Source: an uncultured Pelagibacteraceae bacterium
GTDB lineage: Bacteria; Pseudomonadota; Alphaproteobacteria; Pelagibacterales; Pelagibacteraceae
NCBI GenBank assembly: GCA_902580135.1
Contig: CACHJL010000014.1
Coordinates: 1 to 33,253, forward strand
Length of the DNA: 33,253 nt
Direction of reading: 5' to 3'
Shown here: positions 8,333 to 16,728 of the stretch, one piece after another
How the letters are laid out: each line of letters opens with the position of its first letter
Numbering within the stretch: the first letter of the stretch is position 1
The notes under the pieces: model-generated
What the model was told of the DNA's origin: nothing
What the model saw: the letters and a program-made list of their open reading frames with translations, nothing else
Database searches by the model: none
Position numbers and translations under genes: made by a program

Positions 8333-9597
8333 AATTTTTCTTTGATATTTTGATTGTTTTTAGTTGTAGCTTGATTTGGATATCCTCCTAGAACAGGCTC
8401 CGTTATACTTAAAGGAATGTCTAATGTTTTTTCTTTTCTTCCTAATACTGGAAGGATTACTAAAAAATGAAGAAAATAATATACTGTTGCCACTCTAGCT
8501 ATAATTAAATATGTACCTTCTGCGGGCATTGCACCCATGTAACCTAATATCAAAACATCGGCTACAAGAAACCAATAAAACTGTTTGTAAATTGGTCTAA
8601 ATATTGCAGATCTAACTTTTGATGTATCTAGCCATGGTAAAATAACTAATACAAATATAGATGCAAACATTGCGATGACTCCTAATAATTTATCAGGAAC
8701 TGATCTTAAAATTGCATAGAATGGTAATAAATACCACTCTGGCACTATATGAGCTGGGGTAACTAAAGGATCTGCTTCAATATAATTATCCGCATGTCCC
8801 AAAATATTTGGTGAATAAAATACAAAAAAGGCAAAAACAATTAAAAATAATAACAATGCAAATAAATCTTTAATTACAATATAAGGATGAAAAGGGACTG
8901 TATCTTTCGAAGGCTTTTTAATGTCTATTCCAATTGGATTATTATTACCAGGAACATGTAGTGCCCAAATATGAAGTATTACTAATCCCAAGATTAAAAA
9001 AGGTAGAAGGTAATGAAGACTAAAAAATCTTGTAAGAGTTGGGTTATCAACAGAATAACCTCCCCATAACCAATTTGTAACGCTTTCACCTATAAAAGGA
9101 ATTGCGCTAAACAAATTTGTAATAACTGTTGCTCCCCAAAAACTCATCTGTCCCCATGGAAGCACATATCCCATAAAAGCTGTTGCCATCATTAGAAAAT
9201 AAATAATCATTCCTATAATCCATATTACTTCTCTAGGTGATTTATAAGATCCATAATATAATGACCTAAAAATGTGAATATACACAGCAAGAAAAAACAT
9301 TGATGCACCATTTGCATGAACATATCGAATTAGCCATCCATAGTTAACATCACGCATTATGTGTTCAACACTTTCGAATGCTAAGTCAGCATGCGCTATA
9401 TAATGCATTCCTAAAATTATACCTGTAACTATCTGGGTAATAAGACAAAAAGTTAATATTCCTCCAAATGTCCACCAATAATTTAAATTTTTAGGAGTTG
9501 GATATTCCTGTAAATGATTTGAAAGAGTTAATAAAGGTAAACGGTCATTAAACCATTTTCCTAATTTCGAACTCGGTTGATAATCATGATCACTCAT
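8329..9597 (-). CDS. petB: cytochrome b of the bc1 complex
   Basis: Membrane core of complex III, holding haems bL and bH and both quinone sites. The 422-residue protein spans the full mitochondrial/proteobacterial cytochrome b with eight expected helices. Haem-ligand His pairs lie in helix B ([21 protein letters not shown]) and helix D ([21 protein letters not shown]). The Qo-site PEWY motif is present ([13 protein letters not shown]), as is [19 protein letters not shown]. It is not split into b6 and subunit IV. Eight bases separate it from petA and it overlaps petC by four, consistent with one operon. Confidence 0.97.
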   Translation of the reverse strand: MSDHDYQPSSKLGKWFNDRLPLLTLSNHLQEYPTPKNLNYWWTFGGILTFCLITQIVTGIILGMHYIAHADLAFESVEHIMRDVNYGWLIRYVHANGASMFFLAVYIHIFRSLYYGSYKSPREVIWIIGMIIYFLMMATAFMGYVLPWGQMSFWGATVITNLFSAIPFIGESVTNWLWGGYSVDNPTLTRFFSLHYLLPFLILGLVILHIWALHVPGNNNPIGIDIKKPSKDTVPFHPYIVIKDLFALLLFLIVFAFFVFYSPNILGHADNYIEADPLVTPAHIVPEWYLLPFYAILRSVPDKLLGVIAMFASIFVLVILPWLDTSKVRSAIFRPIYKQFYWFLVADVLILGYMGAMPAEGTYLIIARVATVYYFLHFLVILPVLGRKEKTLDIPLSITEPVLGGYPNQATTKNNQNIKEKL

Positions 9598-9605
9598 TAT
9601 TATTT

Positions 9606-10124
9606 TTATCCTATTTTAATAGTTGAACTATTAATAAATACGTATTTTGGAACTTCCATATTTGTTGGTGCAGGACCTTTTCTTATTCTTCCTGAAGTGT
9701 CATAGTGAGATCCATGACAAGGACAAAACCATGCATTATAATCACCTTTATCTGTCAAAGGCACACAGCCTAAATGAGTACAAACTCCAAGCATAACTAG
9801 CCACTCAGGATCTTTTGCTCTATCTTCATCTTTTTCTGGATGTTTTAAATCTTTTAAATCTACTGATCTTGCACTATCTATTTCTGCTTTAGTTCTTCTT
9901 TTTATAAATACTGGTTTACCTCTCCATAAAACTGTTATTGACTGACCAGGTTCGACTCCACTTATATCCACTTCAGTACTAGCCAAAGCTTTGACGGAAG
10001 CATCAGGATTCATTTGGTCAATTAAAGGCCAAGCTGCAGCTCCCACACCCACTGCTCCTGCTGCAGTAGTAGCAGTTAAAATAAAATCCCTTCTATTTGG
10101 CTTTTTTTTATCTGATTCTGACAT
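9606..10124 (-). CDS. petA: Rieske iron-sulfur protein of the bc1 complex
   Basis: 2Fe-2S subunit of complex III, oxidising ubiquinol at the Qo site and reducing cytochrome c1. From ATG 10124 it is 172 residues: an N-terminal twin-arginine-like sequence (NRRDFILT, Arg11-Arg12) before a hydrophobic segment that is usually kept as a membrane anchor, then the soluble domain with CTHLGC (Cys115, His117, Cys120) and CPCHGSHYD (Cys134, Cys136, His137). The frame stays open to a TTG at 10137-10139, five codons further up, but that codon is one base from the AGGAG at 10141-10145, too close to use it. AGGAG is 16 bases from ATG 10124, longer than ideal, so the exact start is unsettled. Confidence 0.94.
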   Translation of the reverse strand: MSESDKKKPNRRDFILTATTAAGAVGVGAAAWPLIDQMNPDASVKALASTEVDISGVEPGQSITVLWRGKPVFIKRRTKAEIDSARSVDLKDLKHPEKDEDRAKDPEWLVMLGVCTHLGCVPLTDKGDYNAWFCPCHGSHYDTSGRIRKGPAPTNMEVPKYVFINSSTIKIG

Positions 10125-10140
10125 CTTTATTATTTTCAAT

Positions 10141-10147
10141 CTCCTTT
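10141..10147 (-). promoter_or_regulatory. AAAGGAG motif upstream of petA
   Basis: On the minus strand the sequence reads AAAGGAG then ATTGAAAATAATAAAG before ATG 10124. It is one base from the alternative TTG (10139), 7 bases from an ATA codon and 16 from the ATG. A real Shine-Dalgarno is likely, but which codon it serves is unclear. Confidence 0.45.
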
Positions 10148-10193
10148 AATATATGTTTTCATATAAGAAAAGAGATATTTTTCTATAGCAACA

Positions 10194-10676
10194 ATGACAC
10201 ACAAAACATCGATTTCAGTACCTAAAATTGCACTTTATGAGCCTGATATCCCCCAAAATACAGCCGCTATAATTAGAACATGTTCCTGCTTAGGAGCTAT
10301 TCTAGAAATAATTGAACCTTGTGGATTTTTATTCAGTGACAAAAGGTTTAAAAGAGTTGTTATGGATTATTTGGATGAAAGTATGATTAAAATTTATAAT
10401 AGTTCAGAAGAATTTTTTGATAATAAAAAAAATGAAAGAATAATATTAATGACAACTAAAGCAAAAAAAAAATATACTAAATTTAAATTTAAAAAAAATG
10501 ATACTTTGTTATTTGGTAGAGAAAGTTCAGGTGTTCCTGAGTCAGTACATAAGAAAGTTAAAAATAAAATAAAAATACCAATGATTGAAAAAAAAAGATC
10601 TTTAAACTTAGCTACCTCTGTTGCAATAGTATTAGCTGAAAATTTAAGACAGACAGATTATATATGGACCAAATAA
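10194..10676 (+). CDS. trmL: tRNA (cytidine/uridine-34 2'-O)-methyltransferase TrmL
   Basis: SPOUT-fold (trefoil-knot) methyltransferase that 2'-O-methylates the wobble nucleotide of tRNA-Leu isoacceptors. The 160-residue protein is the short, single-domain SpoU type typical of TrmL (about 155). Motif 1 is YEPDIPQNTAAIIRTC, motif 2 is LLFGRESSGVPESV and motif 3 is IPMIEKKRSLNLATSVAIVLAE, which together form the knot and SAM site. It is divergent from petA and overlaps hemF by 13 bases, so it is probably coupled to it. Confidence 0.93.
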   Translation: MTHKTSISVPKIALYEPDIPQNTAAIIRTCSCLGAILEIIEPCGFLFSDKRFKRVVMDYLDESMIKIYNSSEEFFDNKKNERIILMTTKAKKKYTKFKFKKNDTLLFGRESSGVPESVHKKVKNKIKIPMIEKKRSLNLATSVAIVLAENLRQTDYIWTK

Positions 10677-11491
10677 TTAAGAAAAAATTAGCAAGAAATT
10701 GGTTCAAAACATTACAAGAAGTTTTATGTAAAGAAATAGAGGAAATAGAAGGTGGTATAAAACTTTTTAAATATAAAAATTGGGAAAGAGGAAAAAAATC
10801 AAATGAAGGTGGGGGTCAATCAAGAATTTATGAAAATGGAAAAATATTTGATAAAGTTGGTATAAATTTCTCAGAAGTTTACGGAAAATTTTCTAAACAA
10901 TTTAAAAATAAAATCCCAGGTGCAAATAAGAATCCTAAATTTTGGGCATCAGGCATTTCTGTAGTTATGCATATGAAAAACCCTCATATTCCAGCAATGC
11001 ATTTTAACACAAGATATGTTTATACATCTCATGGATGGTTTGGTGGAGGAATGGATGTAACTCCTTGCTTTAAAGATAAAAAATTAGAAAAATGGTTTCA
11101 TTCTGAATTAAAAAAATCCTGTGATAAACATAATAAAAATTATTACAAAAAATATAAAAAATGGTGTGATGAATATTTTTATTTACCTCATCGAAATGAA
11201 CCAAGAGGTATTGGTGGTATTTTTTTTGACTATAAAAAAAATAATTGGGAAAAAGATTTTTCATTTGTAAGAGAAGTTGGAATAAGCTTTAAAAATATAG
11301 TTAGAGAAATAATATTAAAAAAAAATAAAAAAAAATGGACAAAAAAAGATAAAGAAATTCAGTATGAAAAAAGAGGAAGATATGTCGAATTTAATTTGCT
11401 ATATGATAGAGGAACAAAATTTGGTTTACAAACTGGTGGGAATGTTGATGCTATATTAATGTCTTTGCCTCCATTGGCAAAGTGGAAATAA
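10664..11491 (+). CDS. hemF: oxygen-dependent coproporphyrinogen III oxidase
   Basis: Haem biosynthesis enzyme that uses O2 to decarboxylate two propionates of coproporphyrinogen III to give protoporphyrinogen IX. The 275-residue protein shows family blocks GGGQSRIYENGKIFDKVGINFS, GISVVMHMKNPHIPAMHFNTRY, GGGMDVTPCF, PHRNEPRGIGGIFFDY and EFNLLYDRGTKFGLQTGG. It is slightly shorter than E. coli HemF (about 299) without loss of the core motifs. It lies between trmL (13-base overlap) and greA (4-base gap). Its presence fits an aerobic organism with haem-containing bc1. Confidence 0.96.
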   Translation: MDQIIKKKLARNWFKTLQEVLCKEIEEIEGGIKLFKYKNWERGKKSNEGGGQSRIYENGKIFDKVGINFSEVYGKFSKQFKNKIPGANKNPKFWASGISVVMHMKNPHIPAMHFNTRYVYTSHGWFGGGMDVTPCFKDKKLEKWFHSELKKSCDKHNKNYYKKYKKWCDEYFYLPHRNEPRGIGGIFFDYKKNNWEKDFSFVREVGISFKNIVREIILKKNKKKWTKKDKEIQYEKRGRYVEFNLLYDRGTKFGLQTGGNVDAILMSLPPLAKWK

Positions 11492-11495
11492 AATT

Positions 11496-11972
11496 ATGGA
11501 TAAAGAACCAATTACAATTAATGGATTAGAAAAAATTAAAGATGAACTTGTTTTTTTAAAAGAAAAAAAAAGACCAGAAATAGTTGCTGCAATTTCAGAA
11601 GCTAGATCACATGGTGATTTAAAAGAAAATGCCGAATATCACGCTGCTAAAGAACAACAATCTCATAATGAAGGAAGAATTCAAGAAATAGAAAGTATAA
11701 TTTCAAGAGCAAATGTGATTGATGTAACTAAGATTAATAACGACGGTAAGGTTATTTTTGGTTCAACAGTTTTTTTACAAAATTTAGATAATAATGAAAA
11801 AATAGATTATAAGATTGTTGGAAAAGATGAGGCGGATTTAAAACAAAAACTTCTATTTTTTAAATCTCCTATTGGAAAAGGCTTAATTGGAAAAAATAAA
11901 GGTGATTTAGTTGAAGTTTCTACTCCTGCAGGTGTTAAAAATTTTGAAATAATAGATGTGAAATATATTTAA
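11496..11972 (+). CDS. greA: transcription elongation factor GreA
   Basis: Binds the RNA polymerase secondary channel and stimulates cleavage of backtracked RNA. The 158 residues equal the usual GreA length: an N-terminal antiparallel coiled coil (about 1-75) with the conserved tip region EARSHGDLKENAEYHAAKEQQ holding the acidic Asp/Glu pair, and a C-terminal FKBP-like domain (FGSTVFLQN, SPIGKGLIGKNKGDLVEV). It is the last gene of the trmL-hemF-greA run. Its stop overlaps the convergent nucleotidyltransferase by four bases. Confidence 0.96.
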   Translation: MDKEPITINGLEKIKDELVFLKEKKRPEIVAAISEARSHGDLKENAEYHAAKEQQSHNEGRIQEIESIISRANVIDVTKINNDGKVIFGSTVFLQNLDNNEKIDYKIVGKDEADLKQKLLFFKSPIGKGLIGKNKGDLVEVSTPAGVKNFEIIDVKYI

Positions 11973-13243
11973 TTTAAAAAAGTGTTTTCAACTTCTTTTT
12001 CTGAAATATTAAAATTGTTCTCAACCCATAAGTTTTCTAGAGATTTAAGTTTTTGACCCAGTTCTTTACCTTCTTGCAAATTATATTTTTCCATTATGAT
12101 TTTAGCTTTTATTGGAAATTTTGGTTTTTCTAAATTTTCAAAATATTTTTTCAATTCTATTAATTTATTATTTCTTTGATTAGATCTAAATAGTTGAAAA
12201 TCTAGAACATCTAATAAATAATTCTTGCCATGGTAATAAAATATTTTTTGCAAATTTTTTTTAGAAAAAAAATGTTTATCATTAGATTGGTTATATATTT
12301 CTTTTAAAAAATTTATTCTCAATTTAGCTTCATTGGACATATTGAATTTGTATAGGAAAAATTCAGAATTATCAGTTTCGTCGATTATCATTAACGACAG
12401 TATAAATATAAAATCTTTTTTAAGTATTTCAATTTTATAGTTTTTTTTTATTTTTTTAAAAATATTTATATTTTTTAATTGCGGAAAAATTAGTAATATT
12501 ATATCTTTGCAAAATTCGTCATCACAGATATTAATAAATCCATCAGATACTACTAATTTTTTTAATTCATCTATTAATCTTTCCTTTGATAATTTGGCAA
12601 TTCCACTTATGTTTTGTTTAATTATTTTCTTTACATTTAATTTATGTTCTTGCCTGCTATAGTTAAGAAAAAATCTAACATATCTTAGAATTCTTAAATA
12701 ATCTTCTGTAATTCTTTTTTCGGGATCTCCAATAAATTCAATTTTACCATTTTCTAAATCTTTAACACCATCATTTGGATCAAACAAATTTCCTTCTTTG
12801 TCAGCATAAATTGAATTAATGGTAAAATCTCTACGCAAAGCGTCTTCAGTCCATTCTTTAGTAAATTCAACAACAGCATGCCTTCCATCTGTTGAAATAT
12901 CTTTTCTAAGTGAAGTTATTTCAAAGTTTTTTTTGTCTATATGCGCTGTTATTGTTCCATGTTCTATCCCAGTCTCAAAAAAATTTATATTATTTCTGGT
13001 TAAACTTTCTTTCACCTCATTAGGCTTAAGGTTTGTAGCTAAATCTATGTCATCAAATTTTTCATTATTTAAAATTTTTCTAACACATCCTCCAACATAT
13101 CTGATTTCACTTAATTCGTTGTAATTAGAAATAACTCTAAAAAGTTCAGAAATTTTAGTTGTTTTTGTAATTTCTAAAAAAGATTTCTCTTTAAAATTTA
13201 AATTACTTTTTGAACTAAAAATTTTAGTTAAAATATTTTTCAT
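11969..13243 (-). CDS. CCA-adding enzyme / poly(A) polymerase family tRNA nucleotidyltransferase
   Basis: Class II nucleotidyltransferase-superfamily enzyme that adds or repairs the 3' CCA of tRNA, or adds poly(A). Over 424 residues: the NT-fold GG and catalytic DxD motifs (YVGGCVRKILNNEKFDDIDLAT), the RRDFTINSIYAD motif, the PNDGVKDLENG/EKRITEDYLRILRYVRF region that recognises the nucleotide, then a poorly conserved helical C-terminal half. PcnB and Cca cannot be separated safely by motif alone, so no symbol is given. The gene is directly downstream of tRNA-Gln on the same strand (three-base gap), so the tRNA and the enzyme may share a transcript. Confidence 0.9.
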   Translation of the reverse strand: MKNILTKIFSSKSNLNFKEKSFLEITKTTKISELFRVISNYNELSEIRYVGGCVRKILNNEKFDDIDLATNLKPNEVKESLTRNNINFFETGIEHGTITAHIDKKNFEITSLRKDISTDGRHAVVEFTKEWTEDALRRDFTINSIYADKEGNLFDPNDGVKDLENGKIEFIGDPEKRITEDYLRILRYVRFFLNYSRQEHKLNVKKIIKQNISGIAKLSKERLIDELKKLVVSDGFINICDDEFCKDIILLIFPQLKNINIFKKIKKNYKIEILKKDFIFILSLMIIDETDNSEFFLYKFNMSNEAKLRINFLKEIYNQSNDKHFFSKKNLQKIFYYHGKNYLLDVLDFQLFRSNQRNNKLIELKKYFENLEKPKFPIKAKIIMEKYNLQEGKELGQKLKSLENLWVENNFNISEKEVENTFLN

Positions 13244-13246
13244 AAT

Positions 13247-13320
13247 TGGCTGGGGTGCTAGGATTCGAACCTAGGATGGCGGTACCAAAAACCGCTGCCT
13301 TACCACTTGGCTACACCCCA
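13247..13320 (-). tRNA. tRNA-Gln (anticodon UUG), CCA encoded
   Basis: On the minus strand the sequence folds as a full cloverleaf: acceptor TGGGGTG pairs with CACCCCA, anticodon stem GCGGT/ACCGC with loop TTTTGGT giving anticodon TTG, and a T arm with GGTTCGAATCC. The discriminator is G and the terminal CCA is encoded (13247-13249 on plus as TGG). The U-rich anticodon loop and weak T1-A72 first pair are typical of tRNA-Gln. It lies three bases upstream of the nucleotidyltransferase gene. Confidence 0.97.
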
Positions 13321-13330
13321 AAATTAATTT

Positions 13331-13339
13331 CGTATAGCA
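13331..13339 (-). promoter_or_regulatory. possible extended -10 promoter of tRNA-Gln
   Basis: The minus strand reads TGCTATACG, an extended -10 pattern (TGn then TATACG), ending 10 bases before the mature tRNA 5' end. A transcription start 6-7 bases on would leave a leader of only a few bases. No convincing -35 is seen. It lies in the short gap after ispE. Confidence 0.35.
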
Positions 13340-13352
13340 CAAAAAAAAAGCT

Positions 13353-14195
13353 TTATATAGTTTTAGATAAAATACACCAATAGTTTTTGTATTTTTTATT
13401 TAATTTTTTTTTTGCATCTAATGCTGCCTTTTTTGAATTAAAATATCCAACAATAGTAGATCCTGAGCCTGTCATATTAACGAATAAAATTTCGTCTAAT
13501 TTTTCCATGAATATCTTAAGTTTTTTTAGTTTTGGATATATTCTAAATGCTGGCTCTTCTAGATTATTTTTTAGATTTGATAGAAATTTATGATTTATAA
13601 TTCTTCTGCTATTTAATTTAAAAACTGGCTTAGAAAAGAACTTAACTTTTCTATAAATGGCTCTTGTTGAACATCCAAAATTTGGTCTAACTAAAAGAAT
13701 ATATAAGCTTATTTTATTATTTAAATTTTTTAAATTTCCATTTCCATATAAAATTGATGCTTTATTTTGCATTCCAATAGCTACATCAGATCCAATGTTT
13801 GAAGAAATCTTATAAATATCTCTAGAGCTAAGATTTAATTTTTGATTTCTAATGAAAAATTTTAGTAAAGAAGAAGCATTCATAGACCCTCCTCCCATTC
13901 CAGATTTTGATGGAATTTTTTTATTAACTTTAATTAAATATTTTTGGCTACAAAGTTTTTTTTCTAATAATTTTAATAATTTTAAAATTGTGTTATTTTT
14001 AGAAATTCCTTTTGAAAATTTACCGTAAAATATCACTTTATGATTTTTATTAATAATTTTTTTTACATAGATTTCATCATGTAAATTAATAAATGAAAAT
14101 ATAGTTTCTATTTTATGAAATTTAGATTTAAGCTTTCCTAGAACGCCAAGAGAAATATTTATTTTTGCATGAGATTTTATTTTATAAAATTTCAT
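13353..14195 (-). CDS. ispE: 4-diphosphocytidyl-2-C-methyl-D-erythritol kinase
   Basis: GHMP kinase of the MEP isoprenoid pathway; it phosphorylates CDP-methylerythritol. The 280-residue protein has the N-terminal AKINISLGVLGK with catalytic Lys, the glycine-rich ATP loop PSKSGMGGGSMNASSLL near residues 94-110, SNIGSDVAIGM with the expected catalytic Asp, and the C-terminal GHMP motif MTGSGSTIVGYF. Length agrees with IspE (about 283). It lies three bases downstream of the TPR gene. Together with ispH in this window it feeds precursors to the carotenoid/retinal genes. Confidence 0.95.
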   Translation of the reverse strand: MKFYKIKSHAKINISLGVLGKLKSKFHKIETIFSFINLHDEIYVKKIINKNHKVIFYGKFSKGISKNNTILKLLKLLEKKLCSQKYLIKVNKKIPSKSGMGGGSMNASSLLKFFIRNQKLNLSSRDIYKISSNIGSDVAIGMQNKASILYGNGNLKNLNNKISLYILLVRPNFGCSTRAIYRKVKFFSKPVFKLNSRRIINHKFLSNLKNNLEEPAFRIYPKLKKLKIFMEKLDEILFVNMTGSGSTIVGYFNSKKAALDAKKKLNKKYKNYWCILSKTI

Positions 14196-14198
14196 AAA

Positions 14199-15869
14199 TT
14201 AAATTTTATTTGGCCCATTTATAAGTTTATTCAAAATATCTTTTTTCATTTTATCCTCTGTATCTTCAAATTCTAAAACATTTTTCCAAAAATAATGAGC
14301 TTGCACCTTTCTATTTAACTTCCATAGCACATCTCCATAATGATCGTTAACTATTGGATCATATGGCATTAATTCAACTGCTCTTCTTAAATACTTTTCT
14401 GCATTATGATAATCTCCTATTAAATAATAACCCCAACCAACAGAGTCAGTAATATATGGATCGTCTTCTTTTGCATTGTATGCTTGTTGTAACATTTCCA
14501 TTGCTTCCTCTATTTTGTGATTTCTTTCAAGCCAACTGTAGGCTAAATAATTTAACGTATAAGGTTCGTCTGGTCTTATTTGTAATGATTTTAGTAAATC
14601 AATGTCTGCATTTTCATAGTTATTAACTCTTTCATACGCACCTCCTCTTCTATAAAGAATATCAGCAAAAATTGATGAATTGTTATTAATTTTAGATAAA
14701 ACTTTAGAATAATATTCTATTGCTTTTTCATATTTTTGAAATTTTTTATAAATATTTGCAATGTCATATAAAATTTTATTTGAAGGATTTTTAAATTTAT
14801 TTATATTTTTTTCTATATAAGCTAATGCCATTTCATCATTTTTTTGCTCTGTTAAAAATTGTGTATTTTTTTTTATTTTGTACCAATGGTAAACTTCATC
14901 TTCATTTTTAAATTTTTTTAAAATTTTTTTTGCTAAAAAAAAATTATCTTTTAAATGATAATTTTCTACAAGTAATGACAAATTAAAATAAAATTTAGGA
15001 TTTAAATAATTAGATATATACAAATAGAAATTTGACTGTTTAAATAGATCTTGTGAAGAATATAGATTTGAGATTAGAAAAAAAAATTCAGATAATAGAT
15101 CAGCTTCTGTTTTACACGAAAAATAATCATTAAATTTTTTATAATCATTATTTTCGATCCACTTACTGGCTTGCGCAATCAACAAGCCACTTTTTAATGG
15201 ATCAATTGTTTTTGATATTTCATTAGCTGTTTCATAGTCTTGATTCTCAATAACATTTCCCAAATAAAAAAATAAATACCTTGAGTAATCATTTTCTTGG
15301 AAGTTTATTATATTTAAAAAAGATGGATTTGTTTTACTTGAGTTTAAATAGCAATTCTGAAAAGCATCAGATATCAAATCTATTCTTCCTAAATTTCCAT
15401 CTTTTTTTTTAATTTTCTTGTAAAGAAATGAATAGTTGTAGCTTTCTAAAGATTTAAGAATCACAAATTCGTAAGTATTATCGTTTTCAGAACTTAAGAG
15501 TTCATTAATTATATTTTCTGCTTCTTCATATTTTTTTTTTGTTAAATAATCTAAAATTATTAAAAGTTTAGCTTCGAAAAAATTTGCTTCTTTTGAATTT
15601 TTTATTTGATTTATAGCTCTTTTTACCTGTCCGTCTAAAATTAAAGAAAATACATATTTCTCTAAAAAATTATCATGTTTTTTTATTAAGAATTTAGATG
15701 AGTTAAAAAATTTAATTGCTTCATCATTTTTTTGATTATTGGATGAAACTAGAGCTGAAAAATAATTTGATAAATACTTCTGGTTGAAATCATTTTTTCC
15801 ATTTACTTTTGTATATGCAGCATTCTGGTATAATAGTAAAAATATGAAAACTAATAATTTTATGTACAT
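14199..15869 (-). CDS. secreted or membrane-associated TPR-repeat protein
   Basis: Protein of 556 residues with an N-terminal signal sequence (LLVFIFLLLYQNAAY, about 5-19) followed by helical repeats throughout. Clear TPR units are in the C-terminal half, for example YEKAIEYYSKVLSKI, YENADIDLLKSLQIRPDEPYTLNYLAYSW, IEEAMEMLQQAYNAKEDDPYITDSVGWGYYLIGDYHNAE, then RRAVELMPYDPIVNDHYGDVLWK. The N-terminal half holds diverged repeats. It is a likely periplasmic scaffold; similar TPR proteins next to ispE are common in alphaproteobacteria. No enzymatic motif is seen. The start is only 10 bases from the divergent udg start, so its promoter must overlap udg coding sequence. Confidence 0.8.
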   Translation of the reverse strand: MYIKLLVFIFLLLYQNAAYTKVNGKNDFNQKYLSNYFSALVSSNNQKNDEAIKFFNSSKFLIKKHDNFLEKYVFSLILDGQVKRAINQIKNSKEANFFEAKLLIILDYLTKKKYEEAENIINELLSSENDNTYEFVILKSLESYNYSFLYKKIKKKDGNLGRIDLISDAFQNCYLNSSKTNPSFLNIINFQENDYSRYLFFYLGNVIENQDYETANEISKTIDPLKSGLLIAQASKWIENNDYKKFNDYFSCKTEADLLSEFFFLISNLYSSQDLFKQSNFYLYISNYLNPKFYFNLSLLVENYHLKDNFFLAKKILKKFKNEDEVYHWYKIKKNTQFLTEQKNDEMALAYIEKNINKFKNPSNKILYDIANIYKKFQKYEKAIEYYSKVLSKINNNSSIFADILYRRGGAYERVNNYENADIDLLKSLQIRPDEPYTLNYLAYSWLERNHKIEEAMEMLQQAYNAKEDDPYITDSVGWGYYLIGDYHNAEKYLRRAVELMPYDPIVNDHYGDVLWKLNRKVQAHYFWKNVLEFEDTEDKMKKDILNKLINGPNKI

Positions 15870-15879
15870 ATAATATTTT

Positions 15880-16581
15880 ATGGCCTTAGGAGAAAAAAAT
15901 CAAAGTGACATCATAAATTCTGAGATAAATTTAAATTATAACAAGTATATATTTACAAATAAGCCAATAAATAGATTTAAAACTAAACCAGCAGTAGAAG
16001 ATGTATCATCAAAATTAGATGAATTAAGGAATGATATTGAAAAAATAGAAAACTGTGAATTGAAGAAAAATGCTTCAAGAATAGTTTTTAGTGATGGAAA
16101 CAATAGAAGCAAAGTGATGATAGTTGGTGAAGGTCCTGGTCAAAAAGAAGATGAGGCTGGAAAACCTTTTGTTGGTGATGCCGGTATACTTTTAAACAAA
16201 ATGTTAAAATCAATTAATATTGAAAGACAAAATGTTTATATTACAAATGTAGTAAATTATAGACCACCAAATAATAGAAAACCTGAACCTATCGAAATAA
16301 CAAAATATTCAAATTTTTTAAGAAAACACATTTCAATTATTGATCCAAAGATATTAATATTAATGGGAAGCACAGCAATGGAATCTCTATTTGGTTCAAA
16401 TATAAAAATTACAAAAGAAAGAGGATCATGGAAAGACATAATTATTAATAACAAAACCTACCTTTGCATGATTACTTTTCATCCTGCTTATCTATTAAGG
16501 CAACCTGAAAATAAAAAATACTCTTGGACAGATTTAAAAGAAATAAGAAAAAAAATTGATCAATTAAATATAATATTATAA
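15880..16581 (+). CDS. uracil-DNA glycosylase, family 4-like (apparently without Fe-S cluster)
   Basis: Base-excision repair enzyme that removes uracil from DNA. Over 233 residues: a poorly conserved extension (about 1-50), motif A GEGPGQKEDE (83-92), GKPFVGDAG, ITNVVNYRPPNNRKP (121-135) and motif B HPAYLLR (201-207), all family 4/5 hallmarks. In Fe-S family 4 enzymes four Cys bind the cluster: CxxC near the N-terminus, Cys in the CRPP motif and a Cys about 16 residues later. Here only Cys59 remains of the first pair (Lys62 replaces the second), and Tyr127 and Tyr143 stand at the other two positions. Only two Cys (59, 196) exist in the whole protein. The start is divergent from the TPR gene. 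Confidence 0.87.
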   Translation: MALGEKNQSDIINSEINLNYNKYIFTNKPINRFKTKPAVEDVSSKLDELRNDIEKIENCELKKNASRIVFSDGNNRSKVMIVGEGPGQKEDEAGKPFVGDAGILLNKMLKSINIERQNVYITNVVNYRPPNNRKPEPIEITKYSNFLRKHISIIDPKILILMGSTAMESLFGSNIKITKERGSWKDIIINNKTYLCMITFHPAYLLRQPENKKYSWTDLKEIRKKIDQLNIIL

Positions 16582-16589
16582 ATAATTAA

Positions 16590-16724
16590 ATGATTGAATT
16601 GCATAAAAAATATATAAATTGGTGGAAAGAAAAGCTTAATCTTTCAGATTACGGAATATTATGGATATCTTTTATCAAGGGATTAATAATCGGCTTGCTA
16701 ATTTATCATTTCTTCATAATTTAA
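16590..16724 (+). CDS. 44-residue single-pass membrane peptide, unknown function
   Basis: ATG 16590 opens a 44-codon frame ending in TAA 16722-16724. It reads MIELHKKYINWWKEKLNLSD, then a hydrophobic segment (about 22-44, YGILWISFIKGLIIGLLIY and on to the end). The pattern is a basic, Trp-rich cytoplasmic start plus one membrane helix reaching the C-terminus. It fills the gap between udg and rnhB almost exactly: eight bases after the former's stop and four before the latter's start, in a window where gaps are otherwise short. I do not recognise a family. Supporting translation is inference from context and composition, not proof. Confidence 0.65.
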   Translation: MIELHKKYINWWKEKLNLSDYGILWISFIKGLIIGLLIYHFFII

Positions 16725-16728
16725 TTTA

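Noticed and set aside
13340..13349. T-run after ispE (minus strand) as an intrinsic terminator
   Set aside because: The run of T is clear but no stable hairpin precedes it, only a short AAAGCTTT-like match.
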